From assembly GCA_900545185.1 (NCBI GenBank), contig UQYH01000036.1, forward strand, positions 1-18,832: 18,832 bases of DNA, given 5' to 3'. A program made the position numbers and the translations under genes. This DNA comes from an uncultured Eubacteriales bacterium. Its GTDB lineage: Bacteria > Bacillota > Clostridia > UBA1381 > UBA9506. How positions within the stretch are numbered: position 1 is the first letter of the stretch; the number at the start of each line of letters is the position of its first letter. A model generated the notes under the pieces. The model was given only the letters and a program-made list of their open reading frames with translations. It was not told the DNA's origin and did not search any database. Below, piece by piece: positions 8,255 to 15,911 of the stretch.

Positions 8255-11200
8255 GTGACTGACACGCAAACTTTACTTTTAACAAGCGTAATATATGCAC
8301 TGCTGTTTTTAATATGTTATTTTTCGGTATTTAAAGAATCCGAACCGGCCAAAAGGGTGAAGCGCCGCAGCATAGCGCCGCAAGTGGGCGCGTTGGGACT
8401 TTTGGGTCTGTTTGTCCTGCAACTGTGCATAACCGGCACCATGCCCGGCCATGTGCAGGATACGGCTCTGTTCCGACTGTGGACATCCATGGCGGAAAAA
8501 CACCATATTTGGGAATATTACACAACGGCGGACTATGTTGATTATCCGCCGGTATACCTATATTTGCTGTTTACGGTGGGTAAGCTGGCCAAGCTGTTTG
8601 GGGTGGATTCGCAATCGGCGCTGTATCTGGTCTGCATTCGCAGCATCCCGATTTTTTTTGACGCGCTGACTTCACTGTGTCTGTATATTTTTGCACGGCA
8701 GAGGGTGGGCGAAAAAAAAGCGCTTTTGCTGGCGTTTTTAAGCGCGGTCAATCCATCCAATATTTTAAACTCTACGGTTTGGGGACAGGTTGACAGCGTT
8801 ACCTCCTTCATGGCGGCGGCTATGCTGTTGCTTTTGTACAAAAAGCAATATATCGGCAGCTGTGCGCTGTTTGTCCTTTCGTTTTTAACCAAGCCGCAAA
8901 TGATATTGTTTGCACCGATTTTCGGCTTCGTCTTTTTGGCTGATATAATGGAGGCTTGGTCGCAGACGGAAAAACGGCGGTATATGCTTCGGCAGGCGGT
9001 TTATTCCGTTTTGGCAGCTCTTGCGGTATTGCTTTTGGTACCGCTTCCCATAACGGGCGGACATTACGGACTTTTGATCGATAATTACAAAAACGCAATG
9101 GGGCTGTACCCATATGCTACGCTGAACGCTGCCAATCTGTTCGGCGCATTGGGCGCTAACTGGACGGAGGACAGCACCAAGCTTTTCGTGGTTTCGTACA
9201 AGGCGTGGGGCTTTATTTGCATTGTTGCGCTCTCGCTTTTGACGGGATATGTCAGCTTGAAACAGCGCGACAGAAGCAAAATCTTTTACTTGGGCGTTTT
9301 GATGGTGGCAGGCGTGTTTATGTTTTCGCATAACATGCATGAACGGTATTTGCAGCCTGCACTTTTGCTGCTTTTGGCAACCTATCTTGTCAGTGCGGAT
9401 GAAAGCATGCTGCTGTTTTACGGCGGATTTTCCGTCACAACGTTTTTGGTTTGCGGACGTGTGCTGCTTAAAAATCAGCAGGATAGCTTTATCTACGGGG
9501 ATGACCTGCAATTTCGGCTGCTTTCGGCCTGCAATGTCATTTTGTTTATTGTATGGCTTTGGCGCGCTGCACAAACAAACGGTTTTGCAATGCAGCAACA
9601 AAAAAAGGAAAAACAAAAGGGAGAACAGCCCTCTATGAAAAAAAAGAACGGCTCTGTGAAAGAAGCAAAAACAGTCGAATCGACCTTGCGAAAAACGGCC
9701 GCACCGGTGCGGCTTGTGCGCATAGATTATTGGATTATGCTGGCTTTAACCGTGTTTTATGCCATTTTCGGATTTTGGCACCTTGGCTCGCGCAGTGTGC
9801 CGGAATCGGGCTGGTATGTAGAAACACCCAGCGAGAGCCTGGTGCTGGATTTGGGCAGTCTGCAAGCGCCCAAGCAGCTGTACGTGTATACGGGGTGGAT
9901 TGACCGCCGACGCTCCGATCAAGAGGTTGAGCGTGAATTTACGGTGGAATATTCCGTTGACGGCACAGAGTTTACAAAAATTAACGAGCCGATGAAGCTG
10001 GAGGCTATTTTTACCTGGAGTGTATATCGGGCATTTAAAGAGCCGTGCCGATACATCCGTTTAACCTGTGATGACGGCCGCTTGTACATTAATGAGCTGG
10101 CGCTCTTTGGCAAGTCAGAGCCGGAGCGGATCCCGATTGCAGCGGTGCAGAGTGAAAATCCGACGGCCGACCGTGTGTTTGACGAGCCGGACAAGGTTAC
10201 GTATGCCTTTTCATGGTACGAAAATGCGTATTTTGACGAAATTTATCATCCACGTACGGCGTTTGAGTTTATGACTCATCGGTATCCGTATGAAAACACA
10301 CATCCGCCGCTTGGTAAAATCTTTATCGCCTGCGGCATGCTGCTGTTTGGTGTCAATCCGTTCGGATGGCGCTTTTTCGGTACGCTGTGCGGTGTTTGCA
10401 TGGTGCCGCTTGTTTACGTGATGGCTAAAAAAATGTTAAAACAAACGCGTTATGCGGCGATTGCGGCCTTTTTGTTCAGCTTTGACTTTATGCATTTGGC
10501 GCAAACAAGGCTTGCAACCATTGATTCGTATACGGCGTTCTTTGTCATGGGCATGTATTTGTTTATGTTTTTGCACATCGAAAAGAACTTTTATGAAACA
10601 GGCGTTGCAAAAACGCTGTGGCCGTTGTTGGGATCGGGCATCTGCTTCGGCCTGGGGGCGGCAACCAAGTGGCAGGGGATTTATGCAGGCGCAGGTTTGG
10701 CGGTACTGTTCTTTTACAACCTGTATTGCCGCTATGCCGAATATAAGCAGGCAAAAGCACATCCGGGACGGCCGCAATCGGCAGAGATTCTTCAAAACTT
10801 CAGGCCGATGGCGCTGCAAACGGTGACGGCCGGGTTCCTGTTTTTTGTGGTGATTCCGGGCGTGATCTACTTCCTTTCGTATATCCCGGCCATGATGAGC
10901 GAAACAACGGGGCTTTCGTTCTTCTTTACCAACCAAAGCTCTATGTTTAACTATCATTCGCAGTTAAAGGCAACGCACAGCTACGGTTCTTCCTGGTGGC
11001 AATGGCCGCTGGACTACAAGCCTTTGTATGCATATGCGCCCAACCGCGATTTTGTACCCAAGGGGACATCTATGGGGATTACAAGCTTTGGAAATCCGCT
11101 GATTTGGTGGATGACCATTCCGGCCGTGATTTGGTCTGTCCGTCGCTTGTGGAAACAGCGCGGTCAATTGGATTTGGGACTTTTAACGGCCGTGGTGGGC

Positions 11201-11470
11201 TTTTTCTCCCTGTATGCGCCATGGATACTGGTCACCCGTACGGCGTTTATCTACCACTTCTTCCCCTGCGTGGTGTTTGTGGTGCTGATGATTTGCTTCT
11301 TCCTGCGCGATTGGGAGAAAAAAAATATAACGCGGCGGCGGTGCACGTATATCTATCTGGCAGCCGTGTTAATACTGTTCGTGGCCTATTACCCCGTGTT
11401 GACGGGTATTGCCGTGCCGACGGCCTATGCAAGTGCCCTGCGGTGGATTCCGGGTTGGGTATTGGGTTAG
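8255..11470 (+). CDS. Giant two-part GT-C glycosyltransferase with a galactose-binding-like middle and a C-terminal PMT (GT39) domain
   Basis: A 1071-residue polytopic membrane protein. Residues 1-445 look like one GT-C glycosyltransferase: several hydrophobic helices, an early acidic site (HVQDTALF, Asp69), DYPPVYLYLL, VWGQVDS, FLTKPQ and HNMHERYLQP. A basic, lysine-rich cytoplasmic-type linker follows (446-490). After one more helix (about 491-508), a beta-rich segment (about 525-622, from SLVLDLGSL to LYINELALFG) resembles a discoidin/F5-8 type carbohydrate-binding domain. Residues 650-1071 are a PMT/GT39 domain with YFDEIYHPRTAFEF (acidic pair 661-662) and HPPLGK, followed by many helices. 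PMT enzymes move a sugar from a polyprenyl-phosphate carrier to a protein or glycan outside the membrane. The sugar and acceptor are unknown here. The GTG at 8255 is the only sensible start because an in-frame stop lies just upstream; its ribosome binding site is weak. Confidence 0.87.
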   Translation: MTDTQTLLLTSVIYALLFLICYFSVFKESEPAKRVKRRSIAPQVGALGLLGLFVLQLCITGTMPGHVQDTALFRLWTSMAEKHHIWEYYTTADYVDYPPVYLYLLFTVGKLAKLFGVDSQSALYLVCIRSIPIFFDALTSLCLYIFARQRVGEKKALLLAFLSAVNPSNILNSTVWGQVDSVTSFMAAAMLLLLYKKQYIGSCALFVLSFLTKPQMILFAPIFGFVFLADIMEAWSQTEKRRYMLRQAVYSVLAALAVLLLVPLPITGGHYGLLIDNYKNAMGLYPYATLNAANLFGALGANWTEDSTKLFVVSYKAWGFICIVALSLLTGYVSLKQRDRSKIFYLGVLMVAGVFMFSHNMHERYLQPALLLLLATYLVSADESMLLFYGGFSVTTFLVCGRVLLKNQQDSFIYGDDLQFRLLSACNVILFIVWLWRAAQTNGFAMQQQKKEKQKGEQPSMKKKNGSVKEAKTVESTLRKTAAPVRLVRIDYWIMLALTVFYAIFGFWHLGSRSVPESGWYVETPSESLVLDLGSLQAPKQLYVYTGWIDRRRSDQEVEREFTVEYSVDGTEFTKINEPMKLEAIFTWSVYRAFKEPCRYIRLTCDDGRLYINELALFGKSEPERIPIAAVQSENPTADRVFDEPDKVTYAFSWYENAYFDEIYHPRTAFEFMTHRYPYENTHPPLGKIFIACGMLLFGVNPFGWRFFGTLCGVCMVPLVYVMAKKMLKQTRYAAIAAFLFSFDFMHLAQTRLATIDSYTAFFVMGMYLFMFLHIEKNFYETGVAKTLWPLLGSGICFGLGAATKWQGIYAGAGLAVLFFYNLYCRYAEYKQAKAHPGRPQSAEILQNFRPMALQTVTAGFLFFVVIPGVIYFLSYIPAMMSETTGLSFFFTNQSSMFNYHSQLKATHSYGSSWWQWPLDYKPLYAYAPNRDFVPKGTSMGITSFGNPLIWWMTIPAVIWSVRRLWKQRGQLDLGLLTAVVGFFSLYAPWILVTRTAFIYHFFPCVVFVVLMICFFLRDWEKKNITRRRCTYIYLAAVLILFVAYYPVLTGIAVPTAYASALRWIPGWVLG

Positions 11471-11488
11471 ACGCAAGAAAGGAATAAT

Positions 11489-12352
11489 ATGAGTAACATC
11501 AAAAAGAATAGCCGTGCGGGGACAAACGGCCGTATTGACCGGGACAGATGCGAAGCTTTCGGCAATCGGCGCAGCCGCACAAAAAATGAAGACAATAACC
11601 GTTCGGCCGAACGGATGACGGTGGAAGGCCGCAATCCTGTTTTTGAGGCGCTTTCGGCCGGACGTCCGATTGATAAAATTTGGATCAGCGAAACCGTCCG
11701 TCCGGGCGGCGTGGCTAAAATTACAGAACTGGCGCGGCAAAAACAAATACCCGTTCAGTTCGTAAAGCCGCAAAAGGTTGATTCAATGAGCCAAACCGAG
11801 GCCAGTCAAGGCATTGTGGCGCTGTGCAGCGCCGTGCAATATGCGCAGCTGGAGGATTTGTTTCAAAAAGCGGCAGAAAAGGGCACACAGCCGTTTTTCA
11901 TTTTGGCGGATGAAATTACCGATCCGCATAACCTAGGCGCGATTATACGCAGCGCCAACGCGGCCGGAGCCGATGGTGTGATTATTCCCAAAAACCGTTC
12001 GGTCGGGCTGGATGCGGTAGTGGCCAAAACCTCTGCCGGGGCGTTGTATCACACGCCGGTTGTGCGCGTTACCAATCTGGTGCAAACGGCCGAAGGTTTA
12101 AAAGAACGCGGTCTTTGGCTTGTCGGGGCCGATATGAACGGGTCATCGGGTCTGTATGACACAGACTTAACGGGTGCTGTCGGCCTTGTTGTCGGTTCGG
12201 AGGGTAAGGGCATATCCCGACTGTTAAAGAACACCTGTGATTTTCTGGTCAGCATCCCCATGCTGGGGGAGACAGAGTCGCTCAACGCATCGGTTGCGGC
12301 GGCGGTTATGATGTATGAAATTGTGCGGCAAAGGCTGCAAAACAGACAATAA
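11489..12352 (+). CDS. rlmB: 23S rRNA (guanosine-2'-O-)-methyltransferase, RlmB/TrmH family
   Basis: SPOUT-class RNA methyltransferase using S-adenosylmethionine; RlmB methylates the 2'-O of a guanosine in 23S rRNA. Of 287 residues, the conserved part begins at residue 43 (MTVEGRNPVFEAL), with the substrate-binding domain to about 120. The catalytic trefoil-knot domain has the three SpoU motifs: ITDPHNLGAIIRSA near 145, VVGSEGKGISRL near 235 and IPMLGETESLNASVAAAVMM near 255-275. The first 42 residues form a basic, polar extension absent from most homologues; the ATG at 11489 is nevertheless preferred because AAGAAAGGA precedes it and the ATG at 11615 has no good ribosome binding site. It follows the glycosyltransferase by 18 bases. 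Exact target specificity within the family is inferred. Confidence 0.9.
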   Translation: MSNIKKNSRAGTNGRIDRDRCEAFGNRRSRTKNEDNNRSAERMTVEGRNPVFEALSAGRPIDKIWISETVRPGGVAKITELARQKQIPVQFVKPQKVDSMSQTEASQGIVALCSAVQYAQLEDLFQKAAEKGTQPFFILADEITDPHNLGAIIRSANAAGADGVIIPKNRSVGLDAVVAKTSAGALYHTPVVRVTNLVQTAEGLKERGLWLVGADMNGSSGLYDTDLTGAVGLVVGSEGKGISRLLKNTCDFLVSIPMLGETESLNASVAAAVMMYEIVRQRLQNRQ

Positions 12353-12379
12353 ATGATTGAATAACGGAGGTATAAGACT

Positions 12380-13339
12380 ATGTATGCAGGAATTGATTTA
12401 GGCGGTATTAATATTGCGGTCGGCTTGGTGGATGACGATTACAGCATGATCGCAAAAGGCTCGGTACCGACGGGACGCGAGCGTACGTTTGGTGAAATTA
12501 TGAAGGATGCGGCAGATCTCATTAACCGCCTGGTAACAGAAAGCGGCCGCACGGTGGCAGAAATCCGTGCCATCGGCATGGGGACACCGGGTGTGCCGGA
12601 TGTGGAGAAAAAAACGGTTATTTACGCCTGTAACCTGCCGCAGGTGCACCATTCCAGCTTAAAGGACGAGATGGCAAAATATTTCCCCGGTGTGCCGGTT
12701 TATGTTGAAAATGATGCCAATGCGGCAGCTTACGGCGAAATTTTGGCCGGTGCGGCCAAGGGTCTTGCCAATGCGGTTGTGGTTACGCTGGGTACGGGCG
12801 TTGGCGGCGGCGTTATTATTGATAATAAAATTTATGCCGGCTTTAACCATGCAGGCAGTGAAATCGGCCATATGGTTTTAAACTTTAACGGCCCCAAGTG
12901 CGGATGCGGCCGCAACGGCTGTTTTGAAGCATATGCTTCGGCTACGGCGCTGATTCAGCAGACGAAGGAAATGATTCAGTCCTATCCGGACAGCGTGATT
13001 CATGACATGATTGACCATAACCCCGATAATATTAACGGCAAAACCGCTTTTGATGCGGCTAAGCAGGGCGACAGAGCCGGTGAAAAAATTGTGAGCAAGT
13101 ATTTGGAATATCTCGGTATCGGCGTGATGAACATTGTGAACATGCTGCAGCCGGAGGCTATTGTCATCGGCGGCGGTATCTGCAAGGAGGGGGAATATCT
13201 GCTTGCGCCGCTGCGCAAATATGTGGCAACGTATGCCTACACCAATGAAGTGCCGCAGACAAAATTGCTGGCGGCCAGCCTGGGAAACGATGCCGGTATT
13301 ATCGGTGCGGCTATGCTTTGGAAACAGCAGGAGCAGTAA
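12380..13339 (+). CDS. ROK family sugar kinase, probable glucokinase
   Basis: Cytoplasmic ATP-dependent sugar kinase, most likely phosphorylating glucose at C6. The 319 residues match ROK glucokinases. Visible are the N-terminal phosphate-binding loop GIDLGGINIAVGLV, the catalytic aspartate in VENDANAAAYGE, and the second glycine-rich motif VTLGTGVGGGVII. The ROK signature HAGSEIGHMV is followed by the zinc-binding KCGCGRNGCFEAY (Cys174, Cys176, Cys181). A final AIVIGGGI adenosine motif is also present. The N-terminal loop has Ile where GGT is usual, an unusual but not clearly damaging change. The ATG follows GGAGG with a good spacer, 27 bases after rlmB. Glucokinase (GlcK) is the best guess; N-acetylmannosamine or fructose kinase cannot be excluded from sequence alone. 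Confidence 0.88.
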   Translation: MYAGIDLGGINIAVGLVDDDYSMIAKGSVPTGRERTFGEIMKDAADLINRLVTESGRTVAEIRAIGMGTPGVPDVEKKTVIYACNLPQVHHSSLKDEMAKYFPGVPVYVENDANAAAYGEILAGAAKGLANAVVVTLGTGVGGGVIIDNKIYAGFNHAGSEIGHMVLNFNGPKCGCGRNGCFEAYASATALIQQTKEMIQSYPDSVIHDMIDHNPDNINGKTAFDAAKQGDRAGEKIVSKYLEYLGIGVMNIVNMLQPEAIVIGGGICKEGEYLLAPLRKYVATYAYTNEVPQTKLLAASLGNDAGIIGAAMLWKQQEQ

Positions 13340-13469
13340 AAGCGGATACCCCTTGGGTAAATGTGCCCAAAAATGATAAGCAAAGTTTATGAAATATAGA
13401 AAATCCTTTTGAAAAAACGTGAAAATTTTATAAAATCATAATTTTCCTCTTTATTTTTCTTTGTGAATG

Positions 13470-13478
13470 TGCTATACT
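13470..13478 (+). promoter_or_regulatory. Extended -10 promoter for the SLH gene block
   Basis: TGC followed directly by TATACT (13473-13478) forms an extended -10 element, which can work without a strong -35; upstream there is only an AT-rich TTATTT region near 13451. Transcription should start near 13484-13486, giving a leader of about 145 bases before the ATG at 13632. The 130 bases before it, after the ROK kinase gene, hold no gene; they are AT-rich. Confidence 0.65.
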
Positions 13479-13484
13479 GTTAGT

Positions 13485-13631
13485 AGCTGTACCGGGCATT
13501 TAGGAAGGATGACCTTCTGCTTGCCCGTGGAATACATATGCAAAAGGCGCTAAGAAAGTAAGCAAAGTTTTTGACCTTGAAATCGCAAGAGCCATGCTGC
13601 TGCATTTTACAAGGTCGGGTTGGGAGGAAAC
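13485..13631 (+). promoter_or_regulatory. Structured 5' leader with two strong hairpins, class not recognised
   Basis: Hairpin 1 (13493-13527) pairs CGGGCA with TGCCCG around an inner GAAGG/CCTTC stem with an ATGA loop. Hairpin 2 (13573-13616) pairs GACCTTG with CAAGGTC, continues through AAAT/ATTT after a two-base bulge, then GCA/TGC and AGC/GCT around a CAT loop, making a long irregular helix. About 45 unpaired, purine-rich bases separate them (with CAAAAGGCGCTAAGAAAG). Hairpin 2 ends five bases before GGGAGG (13622-13627), the ribosome binding site of the next gene, so it could affect translation. I compared it from memory with c-di-GMP-I/II, ydaO, purine, TPP, cobalamin, T-box and SRP RNA and found no match. 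It may be a riboswitch-like element, a protein-binding leader or a stability element. Confidence 0.5.
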
Positions 13632-14189
13632 ATGAAAACAAAATCCAAAAAAAAGCTTTGGATTGTATTGCTGATTGTTTTGGTTGTGTTATGCGGCCTG
13701 CTTGCGGCAGGGTATTTGGCAGTCAATAAGGCGTTTTCCGTTATTACGGATTCGTTTTATAAATCCTCCGTCGTCTTGGAAAATCCGTCCGGCGGGTCAG
13801 AGCAGCAAGCGGAGGGGCAGGGTGAAAGCCAAAGCGAGGATGCGGCACAAGGGCAGGAAGCAGCGGACGGCGCCAAAACAGTGCTGCCCGGAGAAATCAG
13901 CCGTGCTGCGGAGCGTTACGGTATTTCGCCGGAAAAGCTGAAGCTGACCCCGGCCGAAATCAAGGAGCTTGAAAAAAAGGTATCCTTTGCCGATAAAGTT
14001 GCGGTTTTGAATATTTTAAGCAGCGGTCTTTCCGCTTCGGAATATAAAGAACTGATCGTCATGTTAAATGACGGCATCAGCAGCAGCGACATGCAAAGAG
14101 CCTATCAGATTTTAAGCAAAAGCTTATCAGCCGAAAACAAGGGAAAGGTTTTGCAATACTATCAAAAGTATGCTGATTTAATTAAATAA
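13632..14189 (+). CDS. Single-pass membrane protein with four 16-residue helical repeats, function unknown
   Basis: I do not recognise a named family. The 185 residues begin with a basic stretch (KTKSKKK) and one membrane helix (about 9-31), giving an N-in, C-out anchor. A short region follows, then a low-complexity linker rich in E, Q, G, A and S (about 54-82). The C-terminal part (about 90-185) is predicted helical. Residues 117-180 divide exactly into four 16-residue units starting VSFAD, LSASE, ISSSD and LSAEN, with hydrophobic residues at matching places; a shorter LTPAE unit precedes them. The last unit (LSAENKGKVLQYYQKY) closely resembles LSEDFRGKVQVYYQRL in the SLH protein at 15958. 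The ATG at 13632 follows GGGAGG; an in-frame TTG at 13620 overlaps that site and is unlikely. It sits 51 bases before the first SLH gene, probably in the same transcript. Confidence 0.8.
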   Translation: MKTKSKKKLWIVLLIVLVVLCGLLAAGYLAVNKAFSVITDSFYKSSVVLENPSGGSEQQAEGQGESQSEDAAQGQEAADGAKTVLPGEISRAAERYGISPEKLKLTPAEIKELEKKVSFADKVAVLNILSSGLSASEYKELIVMLNDGISSSDMQRAYQILSKSLSAENKGKVLQYYQKYADLIK

Positions 14190-14240
14190 CGTTTACATTT
14201 TTTACATTCACAATAAAAACCTAAAAGGAGAGTGCAAGCA

Positions 14241-15842
14241 ATGAAAAAAGCAGTAAGCGCAATTTTGGTCGTTGTGATGACGGTTTTATGCCTGTTTTCA
14301 ACGGTCAGCGTTTCAGCCGCAAATGATGCAGTGCTGAACGGAGATGTTTTAACGGAAATGATTGGTTTTTTGGGTGACAATATGCCCGACACCGCCGCAA
14401 GACGGACAGAGGTATATAACATTCTGGAAAACTACATGGCAACAACCGATGCCAATGCAGAAGCATTGATTACCACGGTGAACAGTCTGACAGATGATTT
14501 AAGCACGATTACAGATCCCGGCTTAAAGAACATTGCCGAAAATCTGGAAACCAAGCTGGCAGCAAACGGCAAGCATCTGGTTGATTATAAGGCTAAGATG
14601 CTGTTGGTGCTGGATATGATTGCCAGTCTGCCTGCTTCTGACAGAGCCGCAGCCGTTGCAGCTTTCAGAAGCATGAAGAACGAAGCCATCACAGCGCCTG
14701 ATGCAACATACATTCCCCAATGGCTTGAGAATGAGAAAAAGCTCAGTGAAAAGGATGGATTTCAGACAGCGCTGCAGGCTGTGTATGATCAGTTCGTACC
14801 GAAGAAGGAGCAGCAATATGCATTGATGGCAAACGGTATCGGCGGTAATGCCATTGCTGCACTTTCCAAGGCTTTTCAGGGCAATCTGTTTCTAACCGAT
14901 GATTCCGTCGGCGGTACAGACTTTGCGGTTAAGACAAGCAAAGCAAGCTTTGTAAGTGCGCTGAAAACCAATCTCAGCAAGCACTTTGACACCATTAACG
15001 GCAAAGAACTGACCGGCGAAAATATTTTAAATGCGTTTGTTGCAGCTATCAATACATATTCAAAGGCACAAAAGGCAAACATCAGAACCGTATTGGGTGA
15101 TCCTGCGGTGAATCTGTACGAGCCGAAGACGGCTCCGGCAACCCCGACCCCGACCGCGAAGCCTTCGTCCGGCAGCAGCAGTTCACGCCGTGACAACACG
15201 TCCTCATCGGGCAGCAAAAAGAATAATTCCTTCAAGGTCAACTTGACCACATATGCAACACCTCAGCCCCCGGCAGAAGCTGCAGAAGGTTACCTCTACG
15301 ATGATACAAGAGATCATTGGGCTAAGAATTACATTGCCGCATTAACGCAGCGCGGTATTTTAACCGGCTATGGTGACAAAACCTTTAAGCCGGATATGGG
15401 TGTAACCCGTGAGGAAATTGCGGTTATATTAACACGTGCACTGGGTCTTGAGGCAGCTGCAAGCGTTGCACCGGTCACAAGCTTTAACGACAGAAGCTAC
15501 ATCTCCAGCTGGGCTATTGATGCCGTAAACGTAATGGTTCAGTACGGCATTTATGAAGGCTATGACGATGGATACTTCCGTCCGCAACAGGTTATTTCGA
15601 GAGAAGAACTGGTTGCAGTTGTTATTCGTATCTTCAGCGGCGATTTGGCTAAGAATGATCTTTCTTACACCGATAAAGACCAAATCGGCGAATGGGCAAG
15701 AGAGTACCTTGAAAAAGCAGCAGGCTTGAGCCTGGTTGAAGGGTATCCGGATGGTTCCTTCAAGCCGGCCAGAACCATTACAAGAGCTGAAGCTTCCAAG
15801 GTAATTTACAACTTCATGCACTATGCAGGTTTACTGAAGTAA
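14241..15842 (+). CDS. Secreted SLH-domain surface protein A, likely S-layer type
   Basis: A 533-residue exported protein. The signal peptide (1-26) ends in SVSA before AND. Residues 27-290 are a helical domain of no family I recognise, with units such as LPASDRAAAVAAFRSM. A Pro/Thr/Ser/Lys-rich linker follows (about 295-348). Three SLH repeats close the protein (about 350-405, 415-470, 475-530). Their polymer-binding motifs read VTREE, ISREE and ITRAE, all near the canonical TRAE form. SLH triplets bind a secondary cell-wall polymer, usually pyruvylated, so this protein should sit on the wall. Its arginine codons are mainly AGA (about 11 of 19 by eye), unlike most neighbours, which is compatible with strong expression. 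The start is the ATG after AAAAGGAGAG; an ATG nine bases upstream lies within that spacer. A terminator hairpin follows at 15876. Confidence 0.88.
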   Translation: MKKAVSAILVVVMTVLCLFSTVSVSAANDAVLNGDVLTEMIGFLGDNMPDTAARRTEVYNILENYMATTDANAEALITTVNSLTDDLSTITDPGLKNIAENLETKLAANGKHLVDYKAKMLLVLDMIASLPASDRAAAVAAFRSMKNEAITAPDATYIPQWLENEKKLSEKDGFQTALQAVYDQFVPKKEQQYALMANGIGGNAIAALSKAFQGNLFLTDDSVGGTDFAVKTSKASFVSALKTNLSKHFDTINGKELTGENILNAFVAAINTYSKAQKANIRTVLGDPAVNLYEPKTAPATPTPTAKPSSGSSSSRRDNTSSSGSKKNNSFKVNLTTYATPQPPAEAAEGYLYDDTRDHWAKNYIAALTQRGILTGYGDKTFKPDMGVTREEIAVILTRALGLEAAASVAPVTSFNDRSYISSWAIDAVNVMVQYGIYEGYDDGYFRPQQVISREELVAVVIRIFSGDLAKNDLSYTDKDQIGEWAREYLEKAAGLSLVEGYPDGSFKPARTITRAEASKVIYNFMHYAGLLK

Positions 15843-15875
15843 GTCATTGCATGATTGACAACATTTAAGATTTTG

Positions 15876-15911
15876 ATTCAGCGGGGGCAACAGCTCCCGC
15901 TGAATTTGTTT
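15876..15911 (+). terminator. Intrinsic terminator between the two SLH genes
   Basis: ATTCAGCGGG (15876-15885) pairs perfectly with CCCGCTGAAT (15896-15905), extended by a G-U and a G-C pair to a six-base loop. A short T-rich tract (TTTGTTTA) follows. The stem is strong but the tract is broken by a G, so termination may be partial and some transcripts may continue into the second SLH gene. I see no convincing promoter in the remaining 45 bases. Confidence 0.75.

Noticed and set aside
9589..9650. Programmed frameshift at the A-rich stretch in the glycosyltransferase linker
   Set aside because: The main frame stays open throughout and both halves are in the same frame, so no frameshift is needed to explain the protein.
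13347..13369. Small hairpins (TACCC/GGGTA or TGGG/CCCA) after the ROK kinase gene as a terminator
   Set aside because: Stems are only four or five pairs, they exclude each other, and no T tract follows, only A-rich DNA.
13376..13570. TAAGCAAAGTTT occurring twice, near 13377 and 13559
   Set aside because: Two copies of a 12-base AT-rich string on either side of a promoter, without symmetry or further copies, are not enough to call an operator.
13485..13631. Calling the leader a c-di-GMP, ydaO or T-box element
   Set aside because: The conserved cores I remember for these classes are not found, so naming a class would be guesswork.
14192..14217. Tandem TTTACATT with AATAAA as a promoter for SLH gene A
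   Set aside because: Spacing between a TTTACA -35 and any TATAAT-like box is wrong (about 14 bases), so co-transcription from 13473 is simpler.
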